NCBI RefSeq assembly: GCF_000192435.1 | Contig: NZ_AEUD01000024.1 | Span: 1-37,121 of the forward strand | DNA: 37,121 bases | Origin: Gordonia neofelifaecis NRRL B-59395 | GTDB taxonomy: Bacteria; Actinomycetota; Actinomycetes; Mycobacteriales; Mycobacteriaceae | Direction of reading: 5' to 3' | In this document: piece after piece, positions 30,304 through 37,121 of the stretch | How positions within the stretch are numbered: position 1 is the stretch's first letter | Layout: each line of letters starts with the position of its first letter | Notes under the pieces: model-generated | The model's database searches: none | Told to the model about the DNA's origin: nothing | Seen by the model: the letters and a program-made list of their open reading frames with translations, nothing else | Program-made: the position numbers and the translations under genes

Positions 30304-31242
30304 TCAGAGCACCTCGCCGATCAGGTCCCACACCGTCTGGCGGGCCTGCGGGGTCAGCGGGAAGTTCGCGAAGGTGAGCACGCCGTGGAAGAGACCCTCG
30401 AGCTGATGTTCGTGCACCTCGACGCCGTCGGCACGCAACCGCTCGGCGTATCGCACACCGGAGGCGGCCGGCGGGTCGAGCTCGGCGGTGATCATCACGG
30501 TGGGCGGGAGATCAGCGAGCGACTCGGCGCGAGCGGGAACCACCAGCATGTCGTCACGACCGGTCGGCGCGTACTGATCCCAGTACCACTTCATCGCGCG
30601 CGTGGTGTTGTAGTACCCCTCGCCGTAGAGACGGTACGACTCGGTGTCGAAGTCGTCGTCGATGACCGGGTACAGCAGGATCTGCGCCGCGATCTTCGGG
30701 CCCCCGCGCTCGCGTGCGGCCAGGCAGACCGCCGCGGACAGCAGTCCGCCCGCGCTGTCGCCGGCCACCGCGACGCGGTCGACGTCGCCGCCGTACTCCC
30801 CCGCGTGTTCGGTGGCCCACTGGACGGCCGTGTACATGTCCTCGAGCGCGGCGGGCGCCTGATGCTCGGGCGCGAGCCGGTACTCCACCGACACGACGAC
30901 GCTGCCGGTGTGCTCGGCGAGCGAGCGGGTGAACTCATCGTGGCTGTCGATACCGCAGAACACGAACCCGCCGCCGTGTGCGAACACGATCGTCGGCAGC
31001 GCGCCGTCGGCGGCGGCATGCGGGGTGAAGACGCGCAGCGGCAGCGGATCGCCGTCCGGCCCGTCGATGGTCAGGTTCTGAACCGAACGCATGTCGGGCT
31101 GACCGCCGAGCGGTGCACGGCGCGCATCGATCATCGATCGCACCTCCACTGCGGGGAACGCCGCCACATCGGGGAAACCGGCGTCGAGGGTAGCCAGCAT
31201 CGCCTCCACCTCGGGGTGCAGATCGGAACGTCGGTTGCTCAT
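30304..31242 (-). CDS. HSL-family alpha/beta hydrolase (esterase)
   Basis: A 312-residue esterase of the hormone-sensitive-lipase group. Seen: the oxyanion motif HGGG (89-92), nucleophile Ser163 in GDSAGG, Asp256 in ELDPPAASG and His286 in LFHGVL. There is no signal peptide, so it is cytoplasmic. ATG 31242 has GGAGGA upstream; the frame extends further but only into the promoter gap. The family hydrolyses short acyl esters, and since the Baeyer-Villiger enzyme at 5573 should make a steroid acetate, this is a reasonable candidate for releasing the free 17-alcohol. That link is inference, supported by operator site 9 lying 93 bases upstream. Confidence 0.87.
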   Translation of the reverse strand: MSNRRSDLHPEVEAMLATLDAGFPDVAAFPAVEVRSMIDARRAPLGGQPDMRSVQNLTIDGPDGDPLPLRVFTPHAAADGALPTIVFAHGGGFVFCGIDSHDEFTRSLAEHTGSVVVSVEYRLAPEHQAPAALEDMYTAVQWATEHAGEYGGDVDRVAVAGDSAGGLLSAAVCLAARERGGPKIAAQILLYPVIDDDFDTESYRLYGEGYYNTTRAMKWYWDQYAPTGRDDMLVVPARAESLADLPPTVMITAELDPPAASGVRYAERLRADGVEVHEHQLEGLFHGVLTFANFPLTPQARQTVWDLIGEVL

Positions 31243-31334
31243 CGAGATGTCCTCCGTGCTCTCGGGTGCGCCGTACACCGGCGCATGGTCGTGTGCCGAG
31301 GCTAGAAGCCGCGGGCGCGGATGAGGCCGGCCGT

Positions 31335-31349
31335 TCCCGGACAGCGGGA
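31335..31349. promoter_or_regulatory. Palindromic operator candidate, site 9 (TCCC-N7-GGGA)
   Basis: TCCC-GGACAGC-GGGA in the 132-base gap between the tetR stop codon and the HSL esterase start, both on the minus strand. It suggests the esterase gene has its own promoter. Confidence 0.55.
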
Positions 31350-31374
31350 CCGAACATCGCACCGGCCGCCGTGA

Positions 31375-32013
31375 TCAGCGCAGCATGCGCTCGGCCCCGC
31401 CCGAGATGAAGGCGATGAGGTCGTCGAAGAACTCGTCCAGGTCGTCGTCCGACAACCGCCCGCGCCCGGGCACACTGTCGTCGAGCCCGGTCAGGGACTG
31501 CAGAAAGCTCGCCACCGCGATCGGCCACCGCCGGGCGATCCGGTCCTCGGAGACGCCCGGCAGGGCGCGCGCGACCTGCTCCCGGAGCAGTGCGGCGACC
31601 TCGTCCTGACCGGTGGCCCGCACCGCCGGCCGCCGGTCCCACGACACCTGGACCACGATCTTGATCCAGCGCATACCCCGGATCCGTTCGCGCTGCAGGA
31701 GCGCCAGGTACGGCTCGGCGAGAGCGCGGACGACGTCCTCCAGCTCCGGACGTCGCGCGTCTGCCGCGATCACCGCCACGCGTTCGGTGATCTCACCCGA
31801 CACCTGGCGTCCGATGTCGAGCAGCACCGCGGTCAGCAGATCGTCCTTGGTGCCGAAGTGATAGTGGACGGCCGCCGCACCCTGGCCGGCCGCGGTGTTG
31901 ATCGCACGCAGCGACACCGCGTCGACGCCTTCGGCCGCGAACAGCTTCTCCGCGGTCCGGATCAGCTTCCGCCGGGTCGCCTCGCCGAGTCGGTTCGGCG
32001 TCGCACCGGTCAT
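31375..32013 (-). CDS. TetR-family transcriptional regulator
   Basis: A 212-residue TetR protein (228 if it starts at 32061). The helix-turn-helix region is about 12-58, with KLIRTAEKLFAAEGVDAVSLRAI and AAAVHYHFGTKDDLLTAVL. The C-terminal domain contains RIRGMRWIKIVVQVSWDRRP and ends with SGGAERML. The start at 32013 has GGGGA at good spacing; the ATG at 32061 directly after the epoxide hydrolase stop codon (TGAGATG) would be translationally coupled, so both are possible. It is the last gene of the LLM-dehydrogenase-transporter-hydrolase operon and may control it. Ligand unknown. Confidence 0.85.
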   Translation of the reverse strand: MTGATPNRLGEATRRKLIRTAEKLFAAEGVDAVSLRAINTAAGQGAAAVHYHFGTKDDLLTAVLLDIGRQVSGEITERVAVIAADARRPELEDVVRALAEPYLALLQRERIRGMRWIKIVVQVSWDRRPAVRATGQDEVAALLREQVARALPGVSEDRIARRWPIAVASFLQSLTGLDDSVPGRGRLSDDDLDEFFDDLIAFISGGAERMLR

Positions 32014-32062
32014 CGTGTCCCCGTCGTCTCGCGCCATCGTCGGCAGAGACGTCCGGAACATC

Positions 32063-33040
32063 TCAGAAATGGCGATCGAGCCATTCTAGAATGAGCGCCG
32101 TGGTGCCCTCCGGGTCCTCGAGCTGCGTCCAGTGCCCGGTGTCGAGAATCCTCCGTTCGAAGGTCTCGAAGTACTGCAGCAGGTCGTCGGTCAGCTGCGG
32201 TGCGCACACCGGGTCGTGCCGCGCCGCGATCATCAGCGCAGGCACCGACAGTCGGGGGATCACTCCGTCGGGGAACAGCCGATTGTGGACGCGCCAGTTG
32301 TTGCCGATGCTGCGGTACCAGCTGAGTCCGCCGCCGTAGCCGGAGGCCTCGTAGGCCTGCGTGTAGAACGCCATCTCCTCCTCCGACATCACGACTTCGC
32401 CGGGCCAGGTGGACTCGTCGTCCTTGAGCCAGTGGATGTACGACATCGATTCCGGGTCGTGCCGACCGGTCCGCGACAGATTGGTCCCCTGCCCGGTGTC
32501 CCGCCGAAAGAAGAAGCGGACGGTCTTGGCGACGTCGGCGTCCATCAGCGACTCGCACTCATCGGTCTGGAAGTAGGCGACGTAATTGTCCGGACCGTAG
32601 AGCCGCTCGTACTTCTCCAGCGGGTCTTCGCGGATGTAACCGAACGGCGTGTTCAGGGTGATCACTCCGGCGACGACGTCCGGATGCAGATACGGCGTCC
32701 ACCACGACATCATTCCGCCGAAGTCGTGTCCGACGACGACTGCCTTCTCGTAACCCGCGTCCCGGATCAGCGCCGCGACGTCGGCGGTGTTCTCCGCGAT
32801 GCTGTAGGCGGTCCGATCCGCCGGACCGGTCGAGCGGCCGTAGCCTCGCATGTCGGGGGCCAGCACGTGGAAACCGGCGTCGGCGATCGGCTGGAGCTGG
32901 TGGTGCCAGCTGGCGGCGAGTTCGGGGAAGCCGTGGCATAGGACGACGCAGACGTCCTTCGTTCGCTCGGCGGGCACCGCCTCGTAGACGGCCAGCCGGG
33001 CGCCGTCGGTGTCGACGAATCTCGGTTCGGGAAGCAGCAT
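32063..33040 (-). CDS. Epoxide hydrolase-like alpha/beta hydrolase
   Basis: A 325-residue hydrolase. HGFPE (36-40) is the oxyanion motif and Asp106 in GHDFGG is the nucleophile, as in soluble epoxide hydrolases and some dehalogenases. His303 lies in DTGHWTQLEDP. The lid has tyrosines in AYFQTDE and GGLSWYRSIGNNW, which in the family bind the epoxide oxygen; this favours epoxide hydrolase over dehalogenase. The gene lies between the MFS transporter (43-base gap) and the TetR gene. In the operon it could open an epoxide made by the LLM monooxygenase. Confidence 0.85.
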   Translation of the reverse strand: MLLPEPRFVDTDGARLAVYEAVPAERTKDVCVVLCHGFPELAASWHHQLQPIADAGFHVLAPDMRGYGRSTGPADRTAYSIAENTADVAALIRDAGYEKAVVVGHDFGGMMSWWTPYLHPDVVAGVITLNTPFGYIREDPLEKYERLYGPDNYVAYFQTDECESLMDADVAKTVRFFFRRDTGQGTNLSRTGRHDPESMSYIHWLKDDESTWPGEVVMSEEEMAFYTQAYEASGYGGGLSWYRSIGNNWRVHNRLFPDGVIPRLSVPALMIAARHDPVCAPQLTDDLLQYFETFERRILDTGHWTQLEDPEGTTALILEWLDRHF

Positions 33041-33083
33041 TCGATGTTCTCGTTTCTAGAGTCGGGAGACGGTCGCGCGGCAG

Positions 33084-34547
33084 TCAGACCGCGGACGGGG
33101 AATCGGCCGTCTGCGAATCGGGGTCGTCGGATCGGGCGGCGCGCACCTTCGGGACCGCGAACGCGATCAATCCGCCGACGAACGCGAATCCGGCCGCCAC
33201 CAGGAACGCCCCGCGGAAACCCGCCTCCGAGTAGACGACGCCGTAGCCCTCGGCAGCGACGACGTAGTTCGCGAGCACGGTGAAGCCGATGGTCGAGATC
33301 AGCGTTCCGCAGAGGGTCTGCGCGACGCCGACGAAGTTCGCACCGACGGCACGCTGGGTCTCGGGAAGAGCCGTCAGCGCCAGGTTCGGGACGGCGGCGT
33401 ATATCATGCAGCCGAAACCGAACACGACCCAGATCGCGATGGCGACTGCGGGCACCGTCGGCACCGTGGACAGCAGCACCGCGCTCAGCGCGAGCAGCAG
33501 TGCACCGATGATCAGATGCCTGCGGAAGCCCAGCCACACGGCGGTCGCGCCGACGATGAACCCGCTGGCGACGATCGCGAGCTGGCCGGGCAGCAGCCAT
33601 CCGGCCATCTGCGTCGCCGTGAGCCCGAACCCGTAGCCCGTCGACTCGGGCGCCTGCAGCAGCATCGGCATGAGCGTCGCGAGCAGCGTCGTCGACCCGT
33701 AGGCGAGACCGCCGCCGATCAGGGTGTAGCGCAGCGTCGGCTCGGCGATGAGATCGAGCTGGATCAGCGGTTCCGGCGTGCGGCGCTCCCACCACACCCA
33801 GATCGCGAAACCGACCAGCGCCACGCCGACGCAACCGAGGGTCTTGGCGTCGCCGAGGCCCCATTCCTTACCTTTCGACAGGCCGAGCATCACGATGAAC
33901 ATGCTCACCGCCAGCAGGACCGCACCCGTCCAGTCGATCCGGCTGTGCGCGCGGACCGGCGTCTCGGGAACCAGCAGCGCCGTCAGAATCGCGCCGAGTC
34001 CGCAGAAGGCGAAGGCGAACCAGAACACCGACCGGACGCCGAGGTGATCGATGAGCACGCCGGCGACCAGCATCGAACCGACACCGACCGCGCCGACGCC
34101 GGTGTTGGCGATCGAGATCGACAGCGCCCGCAGACGCTCCGGGAAGACGTCCCGGATCAGCGTGTAGCCGAGAGCCATGCAGGCGAACGCCGCACCGGAC
34201 AGGAATCGGCCCACGACCATCAGCGGGAACACCGTCGCGGTGGCCGAGATCAGCGCACCGATCGAACCGATCGCCGCGGTGATCACCAGCATCCGCTTCT
34301 TGCCGTAGGTGTCGGCGAGCTTGCCGATGATCGGCGACGCCACCGCGCCGGCGAGGGTGAAGGCGGTCATCACCCACACCACCTGGGTGGTCTGGAACTC
34401 GGCCGCCACCTTCGGCAGTGCGGGGGCGATCAGCGAGAAGCCCAGCGCCGACTGCTCGGTCAGCAACAGCAGGATGAGCAGGGTCCGAACCCAGTAGCCG
34501 GTGGATCGCTCGGCGACGGCTCCGTTCTGCAGTGGAGGAGTAGACAT
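33084..34547 (-). CDS. Major facilitator superfamily transporter
   Basis: A 487-residue MFS protein with about 14 predicted helices and the loop 2-3 motif GKLADTYGKKR, close to the DHA2 drug:proton antiporter layout. The N-terminus (LLILLLLTEQSALGFSLIAPALP) has the usual first helix, and a GYTLIRDVFPERLRA segment follows helix 4. The short C-terminal tail is hydrophilic (SDDPDSQTADSPSAV). ATG 34547 has GAAAGG seven bases upstream. It lies 11 bases after the dehydrogenase stop codon. It may import the operon's substrate or export a toxic intermediate; direction cannot be seen. Confidence 0.87.
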   Translation of the reverse strand: MSTPPLQNGAVAERSTGYWVRTLLILLLLTEQSALGFSLIAPALPKVAAEFQTTQVVWVMTAFTLAGAVASPIIGKLADTYGKKRMLVITAAIGSIGALISATATVFPLMVVGRFLSGAAFACMALGYTLIRDVFPERLRALSISIANTGVGAVGVGSMLVAGVLIDHLGVRSVFWFAFAFCGLGAILTALLVPETPVRAHSRIDWTGAVLLAVSMFIVMLGLSKGKEWGLGDAKTLGCVGVALVGFAIWVWWERRTPEPLIQLDLIAEPTLRYTLIGGGLAYGSTTLLATLMPMLLQAPESTGYGFGLTATQMAGWLLPGQLAIVASGFIVGATAVWLGFRRHLIIGALLLALSAVLLSTVPTVPAVAIAIWVVFGFGCMIYAAVPNLALTALPETQRAVGANFVGVAQTLCGTLISTIGFTVLANYVVAAEGYGVVYSEAGFRGAFLVAAGFAFVGGLIAFAVPKVRAARSDDPDSQTADSPSAV

Positions 34548-34558
34548 CTGAACGCCTT

Positions 34559-35629
34559 TCAGTCGACCATGCCGCGAGGCAGGACCATGATCTTGACGTG
34601 CTCGGCAGGAGTGCGGAGGGTGGCGAACGCGTCGGCGACGCCGTCGAGGCCGACACGGCCGGTGATGATCGCGTCGGCGTCGATGGTTCCGTCGGCGAGA
34701 CGTTCGAGGACGATCTCGTAGGCCCGCTCGGTGGGTCCGTGGCCGAAGTTGATCGCGATGCGGCGCAGTTGGCCGATCACCGGAACGATGGTCTCGTCTG
34801 CGAACGGCGCGGCGAGCACCTGGATCCTCGAGTCGAACGGCAGGTTCCGCAGTAGGGAGTCGATCATCCCCTGCCTGCCGCTGCACTCGTACGCGATGAG
34901 AGTTCCGCCGGACGCGCCCTCGTCACCGCGCTCCGCGACGAGCCGGTTCCAGACGTCGATCGGATCGTCGACCATCGGGTCGACCACCACGTCCGCCCCC
35001 ATCCGCTTCGCCAGCTCACGCCGTTTCGGCGAAGGCTCGGAGGCGATCACCGTGCGCGCACCGCGCGCCTTGGCGGCGACGATCGCGCCCAGACCGATCG
35101 TTCCGCAGCCGATCACCAGGGCGGAGTCCGCGGCGGTGAGACCCGACCGCTGCATGTGCAGTTCGCCGACGTGCAGCGGTTCGGCGAGCGCCGCGTGCTC
35201 CAACGACAGCCCGTCGGGCACATGCCGCACCCACACGGCGTCGACGATGATCCGCTCGCCGAACCCGCCGTGATAGCTGTTGGAGTAGCCGATGATCTTC
35301 GGGATCCCGGTGCTGGTGTCGGTGACGATGCCGAGCCCGGTGACGCGGTCGCCGACGGCGAAGTCGGTGACGTCGTCGGCGGTCTCGGCGATCAGCCCGG
35401 CGTACTCGTGGCCGAGGACGATCGGCCGGTTCTCGTCGAACTCGGCGAGCGGATACCGGGCCTCGCGCATCACGTCCATGAAGCGGCACGGCGCCTTCGA
35501 CGCGGTGAGGTCGCTGCCGCAGATACCGCACGCGTAGACGTCGATGCGGACCTGGCCGGGCCCGAGCGCGGGCAGCTCGGCGACGTCGGCGAGCGTGAAC
35601 TCGTCGTCCTGGAACTGAACGGCACGCAT
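34559..35629 (-). CDS. Zinc-type medium-chain alcohol dehydrogenase without structural zinc lobe
   Basis: A 356-residue MDR dehydrogenase. Catalytic zinc ligands Cys37 (GICGSD) and His74/Glu75 (GHEYAG) are present, with a possible further ligand in AEPLHVG, and the nucleotide site is GCGTIG (174-179) followed by an acidic Glu in IASEPSPK that suggests NAD. The four-cysteine structural zinc motif normally found after GHE is missing; the segment GDRVTGLGIVTDTSTGIPK stands in its place. That is unusual but known in some MDR branches. It follows the LLM gene by only 3 bases and so is surely co-transcribed. It likely oxidises an alcohol or diol produced by the monooxygenase and hydrolase of the same operon. 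Confidence 0.87.
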   Translation of the reverse strand: MRAVQFQDDEFTLADVAELPALGPGQVRIDVYACGICGSDLTASKAPCRFMDVMREARYPLAEFDENRPIVLGHEYAGLIAETADDVTDFAVGDRVTGLGIVTDTSTGIPKIIGYSNSYHGGFGERIIVDAVWVRHVPDGLSLEHAALAEPLHVGELHMQRSGLTAADSALVIGCGTIGLGAIVAAKARGARTVIASEPSPKRRELAKRMGADVVVDPMVDDPIDVWNRLVAERGDEGASGGTLIAYECSGRQGMIDSLLRNLPFDSRIQVLAAPFADETIVPVIGQLRRIAINFGHGPTERAYEIVLERLADGTIDADAIITGRVGLDGVADAFATLRTPAEHVKIMVLPRGMVD

Positions 35630-35632
35630 CGG

Positions 35633-36835
35633 CTACACCTGGGCCTTCACGCCGTCCGACGCGCCGGACCGGCCGTCGAAGTAGTCGGCACTCGCCTGCT
35701 GGATGGCGCCGACCAGCCCGCCTATCAGGTAGTCGCGGTTGTCCTCGGCGAACTGCAGGCTCTCCTGGCGGCCGATGTTGCGCCGACGGAAGTGCGGAAC
35801 CACCTCGGAGGCGAACAGCTCGAAGCTGCGCTTGGTGTCCTCCCAGTCGGCCATGTCGACGTGCAGGATCAGCATGGTGCCGAAGCCGCCGGTCTTCTCG
35901 ATCAGCCGCTCGATCTGGGCGATCGCCTGATCCGGGGTGCCGATGATGGCCTGACCGAACTCGCCGATCCCCTCGTTGCGCCAGTGGTCGATGACGCCCT
36001 TCGGGGTCTCGCCCCATTCGGGGTAGCGACCGTTCTGCCGGTTCGCGTAGTACGCCATCGACTGGATGCGACGGCTCACGGCTCGCTCGGCGTCGGCTTC
36101 GGACTCGGCGAGGAACATCGGGTTCACCACGCGCCAGGTGCTCCGATCCGCGACGTACCCGTTCTCTGCGGACACCTTCTCGTAGATGGCCCAGTTCCGG
36201 TCGAGGGCTTCGAAGCCGATCTGGGAACTGGCGGCCAGCGACAGCATCGACAGCCCGTTGGTGCCTGCCAGCACCGATCCGTTCGGCGAGATGGTCGAGG
36301 CGGTGACCACCTCGATGCCCGCGGGATCATAGGACGGCAGCTGTGCGCGGGCGTCGCGCAGCGTGAACCAGTCGGTCTCCATGTTCACGATCTCGCCGCG
36401 CAGCAGCGGCAGAATGGCGTCGAGAGCCTCGCCCTGCCGACGCCGCTGCACGCTCGGATCGATGCCCATCATGTGCGCGTCGAGGGGGATCTTCCCCGGG
36501 CCGGTTCCGAAGATCACCCGCCCGCGCGTCTGCAGGTCGAGCTGGGTGATGCGGTCGGCGGTGATCAGCGGATGGTGGTACGGCAGCGACACCACGCCGG
36601 TGCCGAAGCGGATCCGCTCGGTGCGTTCGGCCGCGGCCGCGATGAAGACCTCGGGCGACGGGACGATCTCCGCCCCGGTCGAGTGATGCTCGCCCATCCA
36701 GGCCTCGTCGAAGCCGAGGTGATCGAGGTGCTCCATCAGATCGATATCACGGCGCAACTGCAGCGCCGGGTCGGCGTTCAGCGGGTGGAACGGCGCCAGA
36801 AAGGCACCGAACTTCAACGACTGCGGGGTCCACAT
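35633..36835 (-). CDS. LLM-class (luciferase-like) flavin-dependent monooxygenase, limonene-monooxygenase-like
   Basis: A 400-residue bacterial-luciferase-like flavoprotein. Typical segments are KFGAFLAPFHP at the start, LDHLGFDEAWMGEHHSTGAEI, RIRFGTGVVSLPYHHPL and GRVIFGTGPGKIPLDAHMMG. The length and these motifs recall LimB, the limonene 1,2-monooxygenase of Rhodococcus (about 387 residues). It needs FMNH2 from a reductase; the only one in the window is the HsaB type at 4776. ATG 36835 has GAAGGAGA upstream. It is the first gene of an operon (dehydrogenase, transporter, epoxide hydrolase, TetR follow), with operator site 10 upstream. Epoxidation or Baeyer-Villiger oxidation of a terpenoid or steroid is plausible; which one is open. 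Confidence 0.85.
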   Translation of the reverse strand: MWTPQSLKFGAFLAPFHPLNADPALQLRRDIDLMEHLDHLGFDEAWMGEHHSTGAEIVPSPEVFIAAAAERTERIRFGTGVVSLPYHHPLITADRITQLDLQTRGRVIFGTGPGKIPLDAHMMGIDPSVQRRRQGEALDAILPLLRGEIVNMETDWFTLRDARAQLPSYDPAGIEVVTASTISPNGSVLAGTNGLSMLSLAASSQIGFEALDRNWAIYEKVSAENGYVADRSTWRVVNPMFLAESEADAERAVSRRIQSMAYYANRQNGRYPEWGETPKGVIDHWRNEGIGEFGQAIIGTPDQAIAQIERLIEKTGGFGTMLILHVDMADWEDTKRSFELFASEVVPHFRRRNIGRQESLQFAEDNRDYLIGGLVGAIQQASADYFDGRSGASDGVKAQV

Positions 36836-36936
36836 GGTGTTCGTCTCCTTCGTTCGCCGGCGGGAGGGAATCGAGCTCCGGCATTACGAAGAGTTTGATC
36901 ACTTGATTGAATTGTGTCTCGGGAACGCGACGGAGT

Positions 36937-36951
36937 TCCCACTGAGTGGGA
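36937..36951. promoter_or_regulatory. Palindromic operator candidate, site 10 (TCCC-N7-GGGA)
   Basis: TCCC-ACTGAGT-GGGA, the most symmetric copy (CCCACTGAGTGGG is fully palindromic), 101 bases before the LLM gene. An overlapping GGGAAC-N8-GTTCCC arrangement starts at 36921. Confidence 0.6.
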
Positions 36952-37003
36952 GGGGCGGCGGAGGCCGCGCTGGTGGCCCGTTGGTGCCCCGCTGGTTGAG
37001 CGA

Positions 37004-37094
37004 GCGGAGCGAGTCGAAACCACCGCTCACCCGGGCTGGGACGCGCGACCGACACCGACACAGCCATTCGTCACGAGGTTTCGACTCGCTCCGC
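37004..37094. repeat. Inverted repeat at the right edge (dispersed type, copy 3)
   Basis: The 18-base arm GCGGAGCGAGTCGAAACC (37004-37021) is repeated as an exact reverse complement at 37077-37094 with a 55-base spacer. The sequence style (GAGCGAGCGGAGCGAGTCGA) is related to copies 1 and 2 but not identical. No gene is visible in 36840-37121 apart from this repeat and site 10; the window ends here. Confidence 0.8.
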
Positions 37095-37121
37095 TGTGAG
37101 TGTTTGGGGTGGTTGGCCTGG

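Noticed and set aside
34548-34886. N-terminal extension of the MFS transporter into the dehydrogenase gene
   Set aside because: The extension is arginine-rich and overlaps a well-supported gene; the ATG at 34547 has a ribosome site and starts just before the first helix.
37004-37094. Right-edge inverted repeat considered as insertion-sequence ends
   Set aside because: There is no transposase frame between or near the arms and only 55 bases lie between them.

Overview
The window is high-GC actinobacterial DNA. An antigen-85-like secreted mycolyltransferase (24019-25065) points to a mycolic-acid genus. Gordonia or a close relative such as Rhodococcus is my best guess, also because the intergenic inverted repeats are of a type I associate with these genera. 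There are no RNA genes, transposases or CRISPR arrays, and no gene-free stretch exceeds 300 bases. One gene (kshA) is cut by the left edge.

Positions 1-12832 hold a steroid ring-degradation block: the end of kshA (9-alpha-hydroxylase), HsaA-, HsaC-, HsaB- and HsaD-type enzymes, two 3-ketosteroid-delta1-dehydrogenases, a delta5-3-ketosteroid isomerase with all three catalytic residues, and a Baeyer-Villiger enzyme that closely resembles progesterone (steroid) monooxygenase. IclR and PadR regulators sit among them. Together these could isomerise a delta5-3-ketosteroid, clip an acetyl side chain from a C21 steroid, and open rings B, A and their catecholic product. An HSL-type esterase (30304-31242) could remove the acetyl ester. 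KshB, HsaEFG and the C/D-ring genes are not in the window.

Positions 12967-16820 carry an overlapping pair for surface polysaccharide: a membrane family-2 glycosyltransferase and a BcsB-like exported partner.

Positions 17020-23953 hold five short-chain dehydrogenases (three of the mycofactocin-coupled type), a TetR regulator, a VOC protein, and a DegT-fold protein in which the PLP lysine is replaced by histidine, as in the sugar deoxygenases RfbH/E1 and ColD. A dehydratase of that kind inside a steroid region is the most unusual protein here.

Positions 24019-28906 are a cell-envelope island: mycolyltransferase, acyltransferase-3, SGNH hydrolase and a four-helix membrane protein with a Pro/Gln-rich tail.

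Positions 29153-36835 return to catabolic genes: two alpha/beta-barrel proteins, the esterase, then a minus-strand operon of LLM flavin monooxygenase, zinc-type dehydrogenase, MFS transporter, epoxide hydrolase and TetR.

A 15-bp imperfect palindrome, roughly TCCC-N7-GGGA, occurs ten times. Every copy lies in a gap in front of a catabolic transcription unit, and I saw none in front of the envelope-island genes. I read it as the operator of one regulator, possibly of the IclR type, that ties the scattered modules into a single regulon.
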